A DNA stretch of 64,000 bases from Phycisphaerae bacterium (GTDB lineage Bacteria > Planctomycetota > Phycisphaerae > UBA1845): the NCBI GenBank assembly GCA_024102815.1, contig JAGFJJ010000011.1:89603-153602 (forward strand), read 5' to 3'. This document shows positions 52,427 through 61,400 of this stretch, in pieces. The translations under genes and the position numbers were made by a program. The notes under the pieces were generated by a model. It saw nothing but the letters and a program-made list of their open reading frames with translations, had not been told where the DNA came from and searched no databases. Each line of letters starts with the position of its first letter. Within the stretch, counting starts at the first letter, position 1.

Positions 52427-54106
52427 TTGCCAACGCTGTATGTGCTTCAGGGGCCCGATAAAGGCCGGACCTACCTCACCGAAGATGGATCCGCGCTCAT
52501 CGGCCGGTCGTCGGAGCAGATCTCGCTGACCGATCACACCGCCTCGCGCCGACATGCCGAGATTCACCGTGCCAACGGGTCATGGGTCCTGACCGATCTG
52601 CAAAGCGCTAACGGAACTTACCTCAACGGGCAGCGCATCGTCGCCCCTTCCCCGCTGAAGCACGGCGACCAGATCAAGATCGGCAGCACGCTGCTGGTCT
52701 TCTCGGGCGGACTGGAATCCGGCGGGGCCACCACGGCCGGCAGCCTCTTCCGCGATCTCGTGGAGATCGACGAAGACAATTCCCCCGCCGGGTCTTCCAT
52801 CGTGGCCGCGATCGACTCCTCCGAAGAGAGCATCATTCTCCAGCCGCCCGAGACCGCCGATGCCGTCTCCGCGTGGAATATCATCTATCGCGTCGCCGAG
52901 CTGATCGGCACGACTGACTCCGCCACCCGCTTCCTGGAGGGCGTCGCCGAGATCGTCTTCCGCCACCTTCCCGTGGATCACCTGGTCATTCTGATGGCCG
53001 ACGAGCCCGGCGCAGCGCTGCAACCGGCGCTGGTCCGCTTTCGGGGGATGGATCGGGGGCGGCGATCCAAAATCGTGACGTCGCAGACCATCGTCCAGCA
53101 CGTGCTGCGCACCCGCGACGGCGTGCTGTGCGCCAACGCCCTGACTGACAGCCGCTTCAGTTCCAACCCGCAGGACAGCCTCCATCGCCTGGGTCTGCGG
53201 AGCATCATCTGTGTTCCCATCGTGTCATCCGACCACGTCCACGGCGTGTTCCACCTCGATTGCTCCATGGCCCGGCACACGTTCACGCAGGAGCAACTCC
53301 GGCTCGCCGTCGCCATCGGACGGCTCACCGGCATGGCGCTGGAAAACGCTCGCCTCATGGAAACGCGCGTACGCACCGAACGCCTCGCGGCCACGGGAGA
53401 GACCGTCGCCTATCTTTCGCACCACATCCGCAACATTCTCCAGGGCATGCAGGGGGGCGCAGACGTCATCGAGCTGGCGCTGCAGCGAAACAACCTCGCA
53501 ACGGCCGTGAATGGCTGGGCGATGATGAAGCGGAATCTCGATCGCATCCTCCACCTGACCCTCAACATGCTCACCTTCAGCAAGCAGCGCAAGCCGCGGA
53601 TCGAGCTGGCCCAGCTCAACGCCATCGTTGCGGACGTATTGAGTCTTTCCGCTTCCCGCGCCGCGGAAAAATCCGTGGAGCTGGTTTCCAGGACAAGCGA
53701 CATTCCGGCGGCGCCGCTCGATCCGGAAGGCATGCACCAGGTGATTCACAACATCGTGCTCAATGCCGTCGACGTGGCTCCTTCAGAAGGAGGGCGCGTG
53801 GAGGTCGCCACGCAGTTCGACCCGGATACCGAAACCGTTTCCGTGTCCATTTCCGACAACGGTCCGGGCATTTCACCGGAAGAGCGCGCCCATATCTTCC
53901 GCGCGTTTCACTCCTCCAAAGGCCATGCCGGAACCGGACTGGGGCTCGCCGCCGCGATGAAGATCGTCGCGGAGATGGGCGGCCGGATCGATGTCGAGAG
54001 CGAACTCGGCACCGGGGCGACCTTCCACGTGCGCATTCCCACGAAACGCGCCGAAGAAGACGGCGACAGCGATCAGACCCACGGCCCCGCCGCCACCCCG
54101 CGATAA
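52427..54106 (+). CDS. FHA-GAF sensor histidine kinase
   Basis: This 559-residue soluble signalling protein has an FHA domain at residues 1-95 (TLYVLQGPDKGR, GSALIGRSSEQISL, RRHAEI, LQSANGTYLNG), a GAF domain at about 165-310 (ELIGTTDSATRF, IICVPIVSSDHVHGVFHLD) and a HisKA/HATPase region. The phosphoacceptor region reads SHHIRNILQ, with His332 at the acceptor position and His333 where Glu is usual. The N-box is VLNAVDVAP, G1 is SDNGPGI and G2 is GTGLGLA. There is no transmembrane helix and no receiver domain. The start is inferred as TTG at 52427; upstream TTG 52319 and GTG 52328 are less likely given the promoter. It could pass phosphate to a separate HPt protein. Confidence 0.85.
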   Translation: MPTLYVLQGPDKGRTYLTEDGSALIGRSSEQISLTDHTASRRHAEIHRANGSWVLTDLQSANGTYLNGQRIVAPSPLKHGDQIKIGSTLLVFSGGLESGGATTAGSLFRDLVEIDEDNSPAGSSIVAAIDSSEESIILQPPETADAVSAWNIIYRVAELIGTTDSATRFLEGVAEIVFRHLPVDHLVILMADEPGAALQPALVRFRGMDRGRRSKIVTSQTIVQHVLRTRDGVLCANALTDSRFSSNPQDSLHRLGLRSIICVPIVSSDHVHGVFHLDCSMARHTFTQEQLRLAVAIGRLTGMALENARLMETRVRTERLAATGETVAYLSHHIRNILQGMQGGADVIELALQRNNLATAVNGWAMMKRNLDRILHLTLNMLTFSKQRKPRIELAQLNAIVADVLSLSASRAAEKSVELVSRTSDIPAAPLDPEGMHQVIHNIVLNAVDVAPSEGGRVEVATQFDPDTETVSVSISDNGPGISPEERAHIFRAFHSSKGHAGTGLGLAAAMKIVAEMGGRIDVESELGTGATFHVRIPTKRAEEDGDSDQTHGPAATPR

Positions 54107-54193
54107 CTCCTCTCTGGCACACATGGTAGCCCCCATATGAAGCGCGGTGTACAATCCACGCAGTGCTTCATTGAAACTGAAAGGAGTCAGGCC

Positions 54194-54490
54194 ATGCATG
54201 TACTCGCGGACATCTCCATTGTTCCCCTCGGGGTCGGCGTGTCCGTCTCCAAATATGTCGCCGCCTGCGAGAGGGTCTTCGCCGAAGCGGGACTGAGTCC
54301 CCGGCTCCATGCCTTCGGCACCAACCTCGAAGGCGAGTGGGATGTGGTGTTTGCCGCCATCCGCCGCGCTCACGAGGTCTTGCACGAAATGGGCGCGCCG
54401 CGCATCTCGGCCAATCTTCGCTTCGGCACGCGAACCGACAAGCCACAATCACTTTCCGATAAGGTCAGCAGTGTTCAGGCAAAGATATAG
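54194..54490 (+). CDS. MTH1187/YkoF-like thiamine-binding protein
   Basis: This 98-residue protein shows the DUF77/MTH1187 fold: VLADISIVPLGVGVSVSKYV, GLSPRLHAFGTNLEGEWDVVFAAI, AHEVLHEMG and RISANLRFGTR. Members are small oligomeric proteins that bind thiamine or related ligands. AAAGGAG lies eight bases upstream of the ATG at 54194. It is 88 bases after the histidine kinase gene, and a role in the same pathway is not shown. Confidence 0.85.
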   Translation: MHVLADISIVPLGVGVSVSKYVAACERVFAEAGLSPRLHAFGTNLEGEWDVVFAAIRRAHEVLHEMGAPRISANLRFGTRTDKPQSLSDKVSSVQAKI

Positions 54491-54520
54491 GTGCGACGCA
54501 TCAAGTCTGGAGGAAACAGC

Positions 54521-54850
54521 ATGATCGCACGAGCAGGACTGACGTTGGGTTTGGCCGTGGGGTTGGTGCTCGGCGCGTGGGGGTGCAAAGCGTCCGGCGC
54601 GGCGAATCAGACGCCCGTGGCCGGCTCCGACATGAAGGCCCCGCGTGGCGCCGAGGGTCCCCTTTCCGGCTTTCAAAGTCTCCGAAGAGGCATGACGCCG
54701 GACGATGTGCTCTTGGAGCTGGGCTCGCCGCTCTCCACCAAGATCGAAATGACCTACACGTACTGGTACTATTCGAACCGGGGAGACAGCGGGCCGCACG
54801 TCGTTTTTGACACGCGCAATATGAAGGTGATCCGCTGGCAGGAGATCTGA
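54521..54850 (+). CDS. Small lipoprotein with BamE/SmpA-like domain
   Basis: This 109-residue protein has a lipoprotein signal (LTLGLAVGLVLGAWGC). The mature region LRRGMTPDDVLLELGSPLS, followed by TYTYWYYSNRG and VVFDTRNMKVIRW, matches the BamE/SmpA fold, where GMT-x-x-x-V-x-x-x-LG is the typical first motif. It would be an outer-membrane-associated lipoprotein; a role in the Bam complex is possible but BamE-like domains are widespread. The ATG at 54521 has CTGGAGG in front. Confidence 0.78.
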   Translation: MIARAGLTLGLAVGLVLGAWGCKASGAANQTPVAGSDMKAPRGAEGPLSGFQSLRRGMTPDDVLLELGSPLSTKIEMTYTYWYYSNRGDSGPHVVFDTRNMKVIRWQEI

Positions 54851-54874
54851 GCCCGCCCAGCAACGGCCCATGAA

Positions 54875-55471
54875 TCAGAAATCGAACTTGCCTTCGCGCA
54901 CGAATTTCTTGATCGGATTGCGCCCGGTAGGCTGCTCCCGCTCGCGGAGATTTTCGGGCAGGTCCGCCGGGTCACCGGGTCGCCCGATCGCTACCATCGC
55001 CTCGACCTTGAAATCGTCAGGAACATTGAGTTCTTTCTTGGCACGGTCGTAGTCGAACCCCGCCATGCCGTGCACGACCAGTCCCATCGCCGTTCCCTGG
55101 AGAGCGAGGTTTTCGAACGCCGCCCCCGTGTCGAAGGTATGCACCGGGTTGGGATGGCCATTCCGCATGAACACCTTGTGGGAGAGCACGACGAGAAGCA
55201 CGGCAGCCTTCTCGCACCATACCTGGTTGGCTTCCATGAGCAATCCGAAGAACGTCCCGAAGTGCTCCGTGTCCCGCTTGGCATAAAGAAAGCGCCACTC
55301 CTGCTCGTTGTAGGTCGACGGCGCCCAGCGTGCCGCCTCGAACAATGTCATCAAATCGTGGTCATCGATCGGTTCCCCGGTCATCGCCCGCGGCGACCAT
55401 CGATGCCAGAGAATCTTCTCGATGGGATAGTCCGTCTTTCGGAACTCTCGGGGATCAGGAAGCTTGGACAT
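54875..55471 (-). CDS. Nitroreductase-family FMN protein
   Basis: This 198-residue protein has SPRAMTGEPIDDHDLMTLFEAARWAPSTYNEQEWRFLYA, the classic FMN-binding start of the nitroreductase family. FDTGAAFENLALQGTAMGLVVHGM and MVAIGRPGD follow. It reduces nitro or related substrates with NAD(P)H in most members. The ATG at 55471 (AAGGA upstream) fits the conserved start; an extension to 55573 is not supported. No redox partner is apparent. Confidence 0.93.
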   Translation of the reverse strand: MSKLPDPREFRKTDYPIEKILWHRWSPRAMTGEPIDDHDLMTLFEAARWAPSTYNEQEWRFLYAKRDTEHFGTFFGLLMEANQVWCEKAAVLLVVLSHKVFMRNGHPNPVHTFDTGAAFENLALQGTAMGLVVHGMAGFDYDRAKKELNVPDDFKVEAMVAIGRPGDPADLPENLREREQPTGRNPIKKFVREGKFDF

Positions 55472-55651
55472 GTCTCGTTTCCTTTTGCGTCGTCGGGCTA
55501 CGTTCCCGGAATCCAGTGATTGTCGGCATCGAAAGCGGCGAAGGGAGTATAACCGCGGCACGCAAATCGCCAAGCCATGACCCGCCGTTGGAGACCGCTG
55601 GTTTCGATTCCATGTCAGCGCGGACGCGCTCTTGGACGTTGCGAAAGGAGA

Positions 55652-57652
55652 TCAGGTTGCGGAGAGCATCTGCTTGGCCGACAGGTAGCGCTTGGCGGCC
55701 TTGATGCCTTCTCGATTGGCGGGGAAGCGGTGGCCGGTAATATCCGTCAGGGCCTGGGTGGCCACGCGTGCCTCGGGATGATCCGTCTCCAGCGTGGACG
55801 CGACCAGCGGGAGGCCGCGCTCGTCTCCGAGTCGCCCCAATGCCCCCGCGGCGCGGAGTGCGATCCGCCGATTGGTCCCGCGAAGGAGCTCCGCAAGTGA
55901 CTCGATGCCTTGGAACAGCTTCGCGGATCCCACCGCCGCAATCGCCCGTTCCAGGACCGTCTCGTCGGAATCCTTGAGCATGGCCACGAGCGCATCGCGG
56001 GTCATGCGCGTGCGCATGCCGGCCAGGACATCGACGGCTTTCAACCGCACCGAGACCTCCCCGGACATGGCCAGTGTAATCACCGTCCGCTGCGCCTCGT
56101 GTCCGCAATCTTTCATGGCCGCGATGACCGAAAGCGTCTCCAGCGCGTTCTCGCAGCGGTTTCCGGACTTGCCTTCCGCGTCGGAACGGGTGTCGTCAAA
56201 ACAAGGGGTAGTAACCTTCCCGCCACTGGGTTGTGCGGCGACCTCGGGCGTGCCCAGCGGTCGAACCTCGACCTGCTCGCCGGCGCGACTCTCGGCGATC
56301 CGATCCAGGAAGCGCAGCCCGACGCGAAACACGTTGGCGTTCTTCCGCCGGCACCAGGCGACCATGGATCGGACCCAGGACAGTTTGCCGTCGGTGGCCA
56401 CGCGGACATTCACAATTTCGCCGCGGTACATCGGATGGGCCGAGTAGATGCATACGCCGCCACGCGAAACGTCGTGTACCGGGGCGCCGAAGGTCGGTAC
56501 GCCGTCGGCGGTGGGCATCAGTCGCCCCACATAGGCTGCCTGGAGAATCGTTCGTCCGTTGCACTCGAAGCGGCGCGGCCGGGACCCCACGAAGCCTGCC
56601 ACATTGGGTACCGGCTGATGCTCGTGGCGCGTGGAGAGTTCCTCTTCCGTACGCGTCGCCGCCGCGGGCGACTTGTCCATCCCGGAGAGGTGACGCCTGC
56701 AGGAAGAAACCCACAAGTTGAGCAGTTCGGCGTCGAACTGCCGCCCTGCCTGCGTGGAAAGAACGCGGTTGGCGTCTTCCGGCTCGAGTGAGGCACGATA
56801 GGACCTTCGGCCGATGAGCGCGTGAAACGAATCGACAATGGTCAGAATCTTGCTGCCCGTAAGCAGTTCGCCGCCGCCCAGGCCAATCGGGTATCCACGA
56901 CCGTCGACGCGCTCGTGGTGTTGGAGGATGAATTGCCGCGCGAGCAGCGAAACCGTGGGATCCTCGCCGATCAGGCGGACCGACTCGATGGGGTGCTGGT
57001 GGATCATGGCCAGCTCGTCGCGCGTCAGTGTCCCGTTCTTGTTCAGCACGTTCTTCGGAATGGAGAGCTTGCCCAGATCGTGCAGAAGCCCCGCCATTGC
57101 GAGGCTGCGCAACGACTGCTCGTTGGAGCCGTAGAGCTCCGCGCCGAGAATGACCGCAAGCGTGGATACGATGAACATGTGACTGGCGGTGGAACGCTCG
57201 TGACCGGCCATGCGCAGCATGTATCCGGAAATCCCGGGATCGTGCAGAAGTCCGGCAAGAATCGTGTCCACCGTCCGTCCCGCCCGTGCGACCATGGGAG
57301 CATCCACAGGTCCGCCGATCAGGCTCTTGGCCACGGACGTACCGGCACTCTCCATGATCTCCGCCTTTTCGGCGGGGCCGATATCGGGATTGTTCAGCAA
57401 TTCCGTGAGGCGACTCTCTACCGCTTGTTCGCACGTCTGGAGATCTTCAGCGCGGACGAAGAGATTCAGGACCCCGTGCTCGCGCATGCGGGCGATGTCC
57501 GGCTCGGACAGCCCCGCGCCGGCGCGACGATAGAGAATGGGAGTGTCCCCTTCCGTCCGCGGAAGGAAGACCTCGAGGTCGGCGTGTCTCTCTCCCGTCA
57601 GCGCACGAATCGCTGACGTCGGAATGCGGGCAAAACCGGGATCACTGGACAT
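55652..57652 (-). CDS. HD-GYP domain protein with PilZ and HEAT-repeat domains
   Basis: This 666-residue protein has a variable N-terminus, then an HD-GYP phosphodiesterase domain (about 125-300) with HERSTASH, LLHDLGKLSIP, HQHPIESV and HHERVDGRGYP. The histidines, HD pair and GYP signature are complete, so c-di-GMP hydrolysis is plausible. Residues about 370-490 form a PilZ domain (SRPRRFECNGR and HDVSRGGVCIY), the c-di-GMP receptor fold. The C-terminal 200 residues are HEAT-like helical repeats (VSVRLKAVDVLAGMRT, ALRAAGALGRLGDERGLPLV). The ATG at 57652 has GAGGAGAC upstream. A single-chain link of effector, degradation and scaffold is unusual. Confidence 0.87.
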   Translation of the reverse strand: MSSDPGFARIPTSAIRALTGERHADLEVFLPRTEGDTPILYRRAGAGLSEPDIARMREHGVLNLFVRAEDLQTCEQAVESRLTELLNNPDIGPAEKAEIMESAGTSVAKSLIGGPVDAPMVARAGRTVDTILAGLLHDPGISGYMLRMAGHERSTASHMFIVSTLAVILGAELYGSNEQSLRSLAMAGLLHDLGKLSIPKNVLNKNGTLTRDELAMIHQHPIESVRLIGEDPTVSLLARQFILQHHERVDGRGYPIGLGGGELLTGSKILTIVDSFHALIGRRSYRASLEPEDANRVLSTQAGRQFDAELLNLWVSSCRRHLSGMDKSPAAATRTEEELSTRHEHQPVPNVAGFVGSRPRRFECNGRTILQAAYVGRLMPTADGVPTFGAPVHDVSRGGVCIYSAHPMYRGEIVNVRVATDGKLSWVRSMVAWCRRKNANVFRVGLRFLDRIAESRAGEQVEVRPLGTPEVAAQPSGGKVTTPCFDDTRSDAEGKSGNRCENALETLSVIAAMKDCGHEAQRTVITLAMSGEVSVRLKAVDVLAGMRTRMTRDALVAMLKDSDETVLERAIAAVGSAKLFQGIESLAELLRGTNRRIALRAAGALGRLGDERGLPLVASTLETDHPEARVATQALTDITGHRFPANREGIKAAKRYLSAKQMLSAT

Positions 57653-57831
57653 CCGGCAGTCTCCTCGGACACCCCGGCGCGGAAGCGGCACCGATACCGC
57701 TCCGGCCCGTCGGTGTTCCGGCGTCCTCAATCCCAGTATGCAATACATTCAGTGAAAATGACGGTTTTGCTCAACCCCACACGATCGGACGGAGAGCCAC
57801 CCCAAGAGAGAGACCTGCAGGGAGGCTGTGA

Positions 57832-58422
57832 TTACCGGTCGTAGTCGGGAACGCGGAGACGCTTGGTTTCCGATCGCGCCTTGCGGCCGTACTCGTCTTC
57901 GAACGCCGTGAGAAGCTCGATCTCCGAGCCGGCGATGGCCTTGTGCGCCCATACCAGGCGGAGGTGATACCCTTCCCCCAGGTACTTCGATTTGACCTTG
58001 GTGAACTGGTCGGTGGGATAGTGCCAGTCGCTTCCCAACGTCCGTGTAATCGTCCCGTCGGGCTGACGCTCCAGGACATACAGTTCGACGTGGAACATGC
58101 CGGCTCGCCACTCGCCCCTTCCCTCCTGTGGGTCGGAGGTCGTCGAAAGATAAACGTAGTACTGGATGCCCTCCGGATCGCGATCCCCGAACTTGTCGGC
58201 ATCGACCCACGGGTTGGTCCGATAGAGACAGATCACCCGGCGGATTTGCTCCGGCGCCGACCTCGGCACCACGCCGCGCTCCGTCACTTGCGGAGCAACG
58301 TCCGGCCCTCCCGCGGAACGACAGCTGGCGCAAAGCGCCGCGAGCGCCAGGCCGGCGACAGACAACCGCGCCGCCAGCGCACCCCGATTCCCAAGAAATA
58401 CGTGCATTCGCGAAGGACTCAT
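57832..58422 (-). CDS. Secreted lipoprotein-like hypothetical protein
   Basis: This 196-residue protein has a hydrophobic signal (LSVAGLALAALCASC) with a weak lipobox and a mature domain rich in Tyr, Trp and charged residues (RTNPWVDADKFGDRDPEGIQYYVYLST, FHVELYVLERQPDGT, SDWHYPTDQFTKVKSKYLGEGYHLRLVWAHK). I do not recognise a family. The spread of strands suggests a beta fold. It is close to the secretin gene (67 bases away) and may be in the same transcript. Start choices at 58422 and 58407 are equally good. Confidence 0.72.
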   Translation of the reverse strand: MSPSRMHVFLGNRGALAARLSVAGLALAALCASCRSAGGPDVAPQVTERGVVPRSAPEQIRRVICLYRTNPWVDADKFGDRDPEGIQYYVYLSTTSDPQEGRGEWRAGMFHVELYVLERQPDGTITRTLGSDWHYPTDQFTKVKSKYLGEGYHLRLVWAHKAIAGSEIELLTAFEDEYGRKARSETKRLRVPDYDR

Positions 58423-58488
58423 GCTTGTTCGAGCAGCAGGCGCGCAAGGCATGCCCGGGCAACCTGCTGACGCTCCGTTTGCGCGTGC

Positions 58489-61400
58489 TTAAGGTGTTGC
58501 TTCATCCACGGCGACGTCGGCCTTGCGCACCAGTCGCGGACCGTACGTCTCCTCGGCCGATGCGGTGGTCGTTGTGGGTTTGGTCAGCGTCGGGCCGTAC
58601 GTCTTCGGCTCCGGACCGTACTTCTGCGTGGGCTGGGAGGGCTTCACCTCCGGCTCGTCCATCGGGCCCGGCACAGCACGTTCGGGCGAAGCGGGTGACT
58701 GAAGCCGGCGCGACTTGCCACCCATCGCGTTCTCGTCCGGAACGATCCGCAGTCCCTCCAGCAGCGGACTCTGCGCCACCGCCGGCGGAAGCGTGTACAG
58801 GTCCAACTCCTGATTCGACATTCGCTTTGCATCGTGCGCGGACTTCAGGATCTCCGCCGTCAGTACGATCATCAGCTCGGTCTTGTCGTTGCCCGCGCGC
58901 GTAAAGCGGAACAGCGGCCCGATCAGCGGCAGATCGCCAAGGATCGGGACCTTGTTCTCGCTGTCCGATGTGCGGCGCTGAATCAACCCGCCGACCAGCA
59001 CCGTCTCGCCGTCGCGGATGGTCACGTTCGTGCTCACCTCGCGGGTGGAGAAGATCGGCGAGGTCACACCCTCGGTAAGCTGGATGTTGTCCCCGATGTT
59101 GGAGATTTCCTGCTTGAGCTCGACGGTCACGTAGCCTTCGGGACTGATCCGCGGCGTGGCCGTAAGAACGATACCCACATCCTCCCGTCCGATGACCGAG
59201 TTCGTCGAACCCGTATCGTTGAGCTGCGAAGACTCCACCACTGGCACCTGGTCCGCAATCGTGATATTGCCTTCCTCGCCGTTTCGTACCACCAGCGTCG
59301 GACGCGAGAGCACTTCCAACGAAGTCTGCTGCTGGAGCGTGTGGAACAGGAAGCTGAAGTCCTCGCCCGTCAGCGTAAACGAGAGGCCGCCAAGTCCGAC
59401 GCCGGCCGCGCCGACCTCCGTGCCCAGGACCCAGTCGAAGTCGCCGCCCTTGATGACCCCGTTCGGTCCGACGACGGCACCCTCCGTAAAGCGCAGGTCC
59501 TGACCCGCGAGCTCCATACCGAGTTCAACGTCGTCGGTGATGGTTATCTCGGCGATGAGCATGGAGATGCGCACTTGCGGTTCGGGACGATCCAACTGGG
59601 CGATCATCTCCATGGTCTGCTGATAGGCCTGGCGGCTCGTGCCCACGATCAGATGGCTGCTGCCCTTGTCCTGCTCGCCGCCGAGCGACTCCACGGACAC
59701 CTGCCGCTGCGCCTTGACGCGCTGCGATTCTTCGCTGTCGATCTGGTTGTAGACCTCCTGCTCCTGCTGAACGAAGCTCTGGATGGCCGCCGCGATGTCC
59801 TGCGCGTTGCGGTAATTGGTGGGTACGACGTTCACCATGCGGTTCTCGACCGATTGGGCGTCGAGGAAATACACCAGCGACTCCACCATGCGCAGATCCA
59901 CTTCCGCACCCGCCGCGATGAGCGTGTTGGTGCGCGGATCGGCCGAGAAGCGAAGACGCTGACCCACGTTGGCCATGTCCAGGTCGGCGAAATCCCCACC
60001 GAGCACCAGTTGGCTCTGGACTTGACCCTCGGCCCCCGTGCCGCCGCCGTCCCCTTCGCTGAAAATCTCCTTGAGCTTGTCGATCATCGATTCCGCATCG
60101 CTGTTCACCAACGGAAACAGGCGGATTTCGGAACGGATGGGACGGATGCGATCGAAGTCCTCGATCATGGCCTGGAGCATGCCCATGCTGTCCGCCGGAG
60201 CCATGACCATCAGCGAATTGGTTCGCGGGTCGGGCTTGACCTTGATGTCCTGCTTGAGCAGCTTGCGGGTCTGTACGGTGCCGTCGGGGAGCACCTGATC
60301 AAAGTTGATGATCACCGCCCGCTCGTTGTCCTCCCCGCTTGATTGGCCCACGAATGTGTCTTCCAGCAGTGTCGCGAACTCCTCGGCGAGGGCGTGACGA
60401 AGCTGGATGACCTTGACCATCATCTCCACGGCCGGGCCACTCTTGTCCAGCCGGTTGATGATGTCGCCGATGTTGGTCATCTCCGATGGCGCCGCCCAGA
60501 CGATCAGCGAGTTGGTCCGCTCGTCGGCCTGGACCGCCATGGCGTCCGCCCGCCCGCTGCTTCCTTCCGCCTGCGACTGGAACAGCGCTTCGAGCTTGTC
60601 CGCCACTGCCGCCGCCTTGGCCATCTTGAGCGGGAAAATCTCGAACTGCTTGGCGATGCTGGACGGCCGATCGAGAACCGTAATCAGTTCCGAAACGATG
60701 CTCTGGTCGTCGCGCGAGGCGCTGCAAACCAAGCTGTTCGAGGATTCGTCGGCGAAGACCACCACGGCCGTGCGCGTGGTCTGCTGGCCCTCGCCTCGGG
60801 CATCGAAGAGCTCCTGAATCCTCGGAGCGAGCTTCGCCGACGCGGCAAATTCCAGCGGATACACCTGGATCACCGCCGCGTTGGGACCGCCGGGAACGTC
60901 GAGCCGCTTAAGCACCTGGGCGACCCGGTCGATCATGTCGCGCGAGCCGGCCACCACGAGCGCATTGCTGCGCACATCCGGAAGAATGGTCGGCGCTTTG
61001 AGCGTCTCCGATCCCGAGACGACGCCTTCGAAGAGCTTGTCCAGCAGGTCGGACAGCAGCGTCGCGTCCGCGTGCGCCAGCTTGAACAGCTCCGTGTCGT
61101 CCGCGAGCGGCTGCGCCTCGAGCACCTCCACCAGTTGGGCGATCTCCTGAAAATCCTCGACGCTCGACGCCACGATCAGCGTGTTGCTCCGCTCGTCAAC
61201 GGCGACGACGGGGATGTCCTCCAGCAGTTCGCTCTCGCGGCGAAGATCGGCTTTGCGCTTCCAGAGATCCTCGATCTTCTTCTTCAAGTCGATCGCCGAC
61301 AGTCGTGCACAGCCGATCAGTCGGATGTCCGGGAACGTCGCGGCCGGCGGCGTGTCCAGTTGATCCAGAATCGTGCGGATCTCCGCCATGTTCTCTTCGG

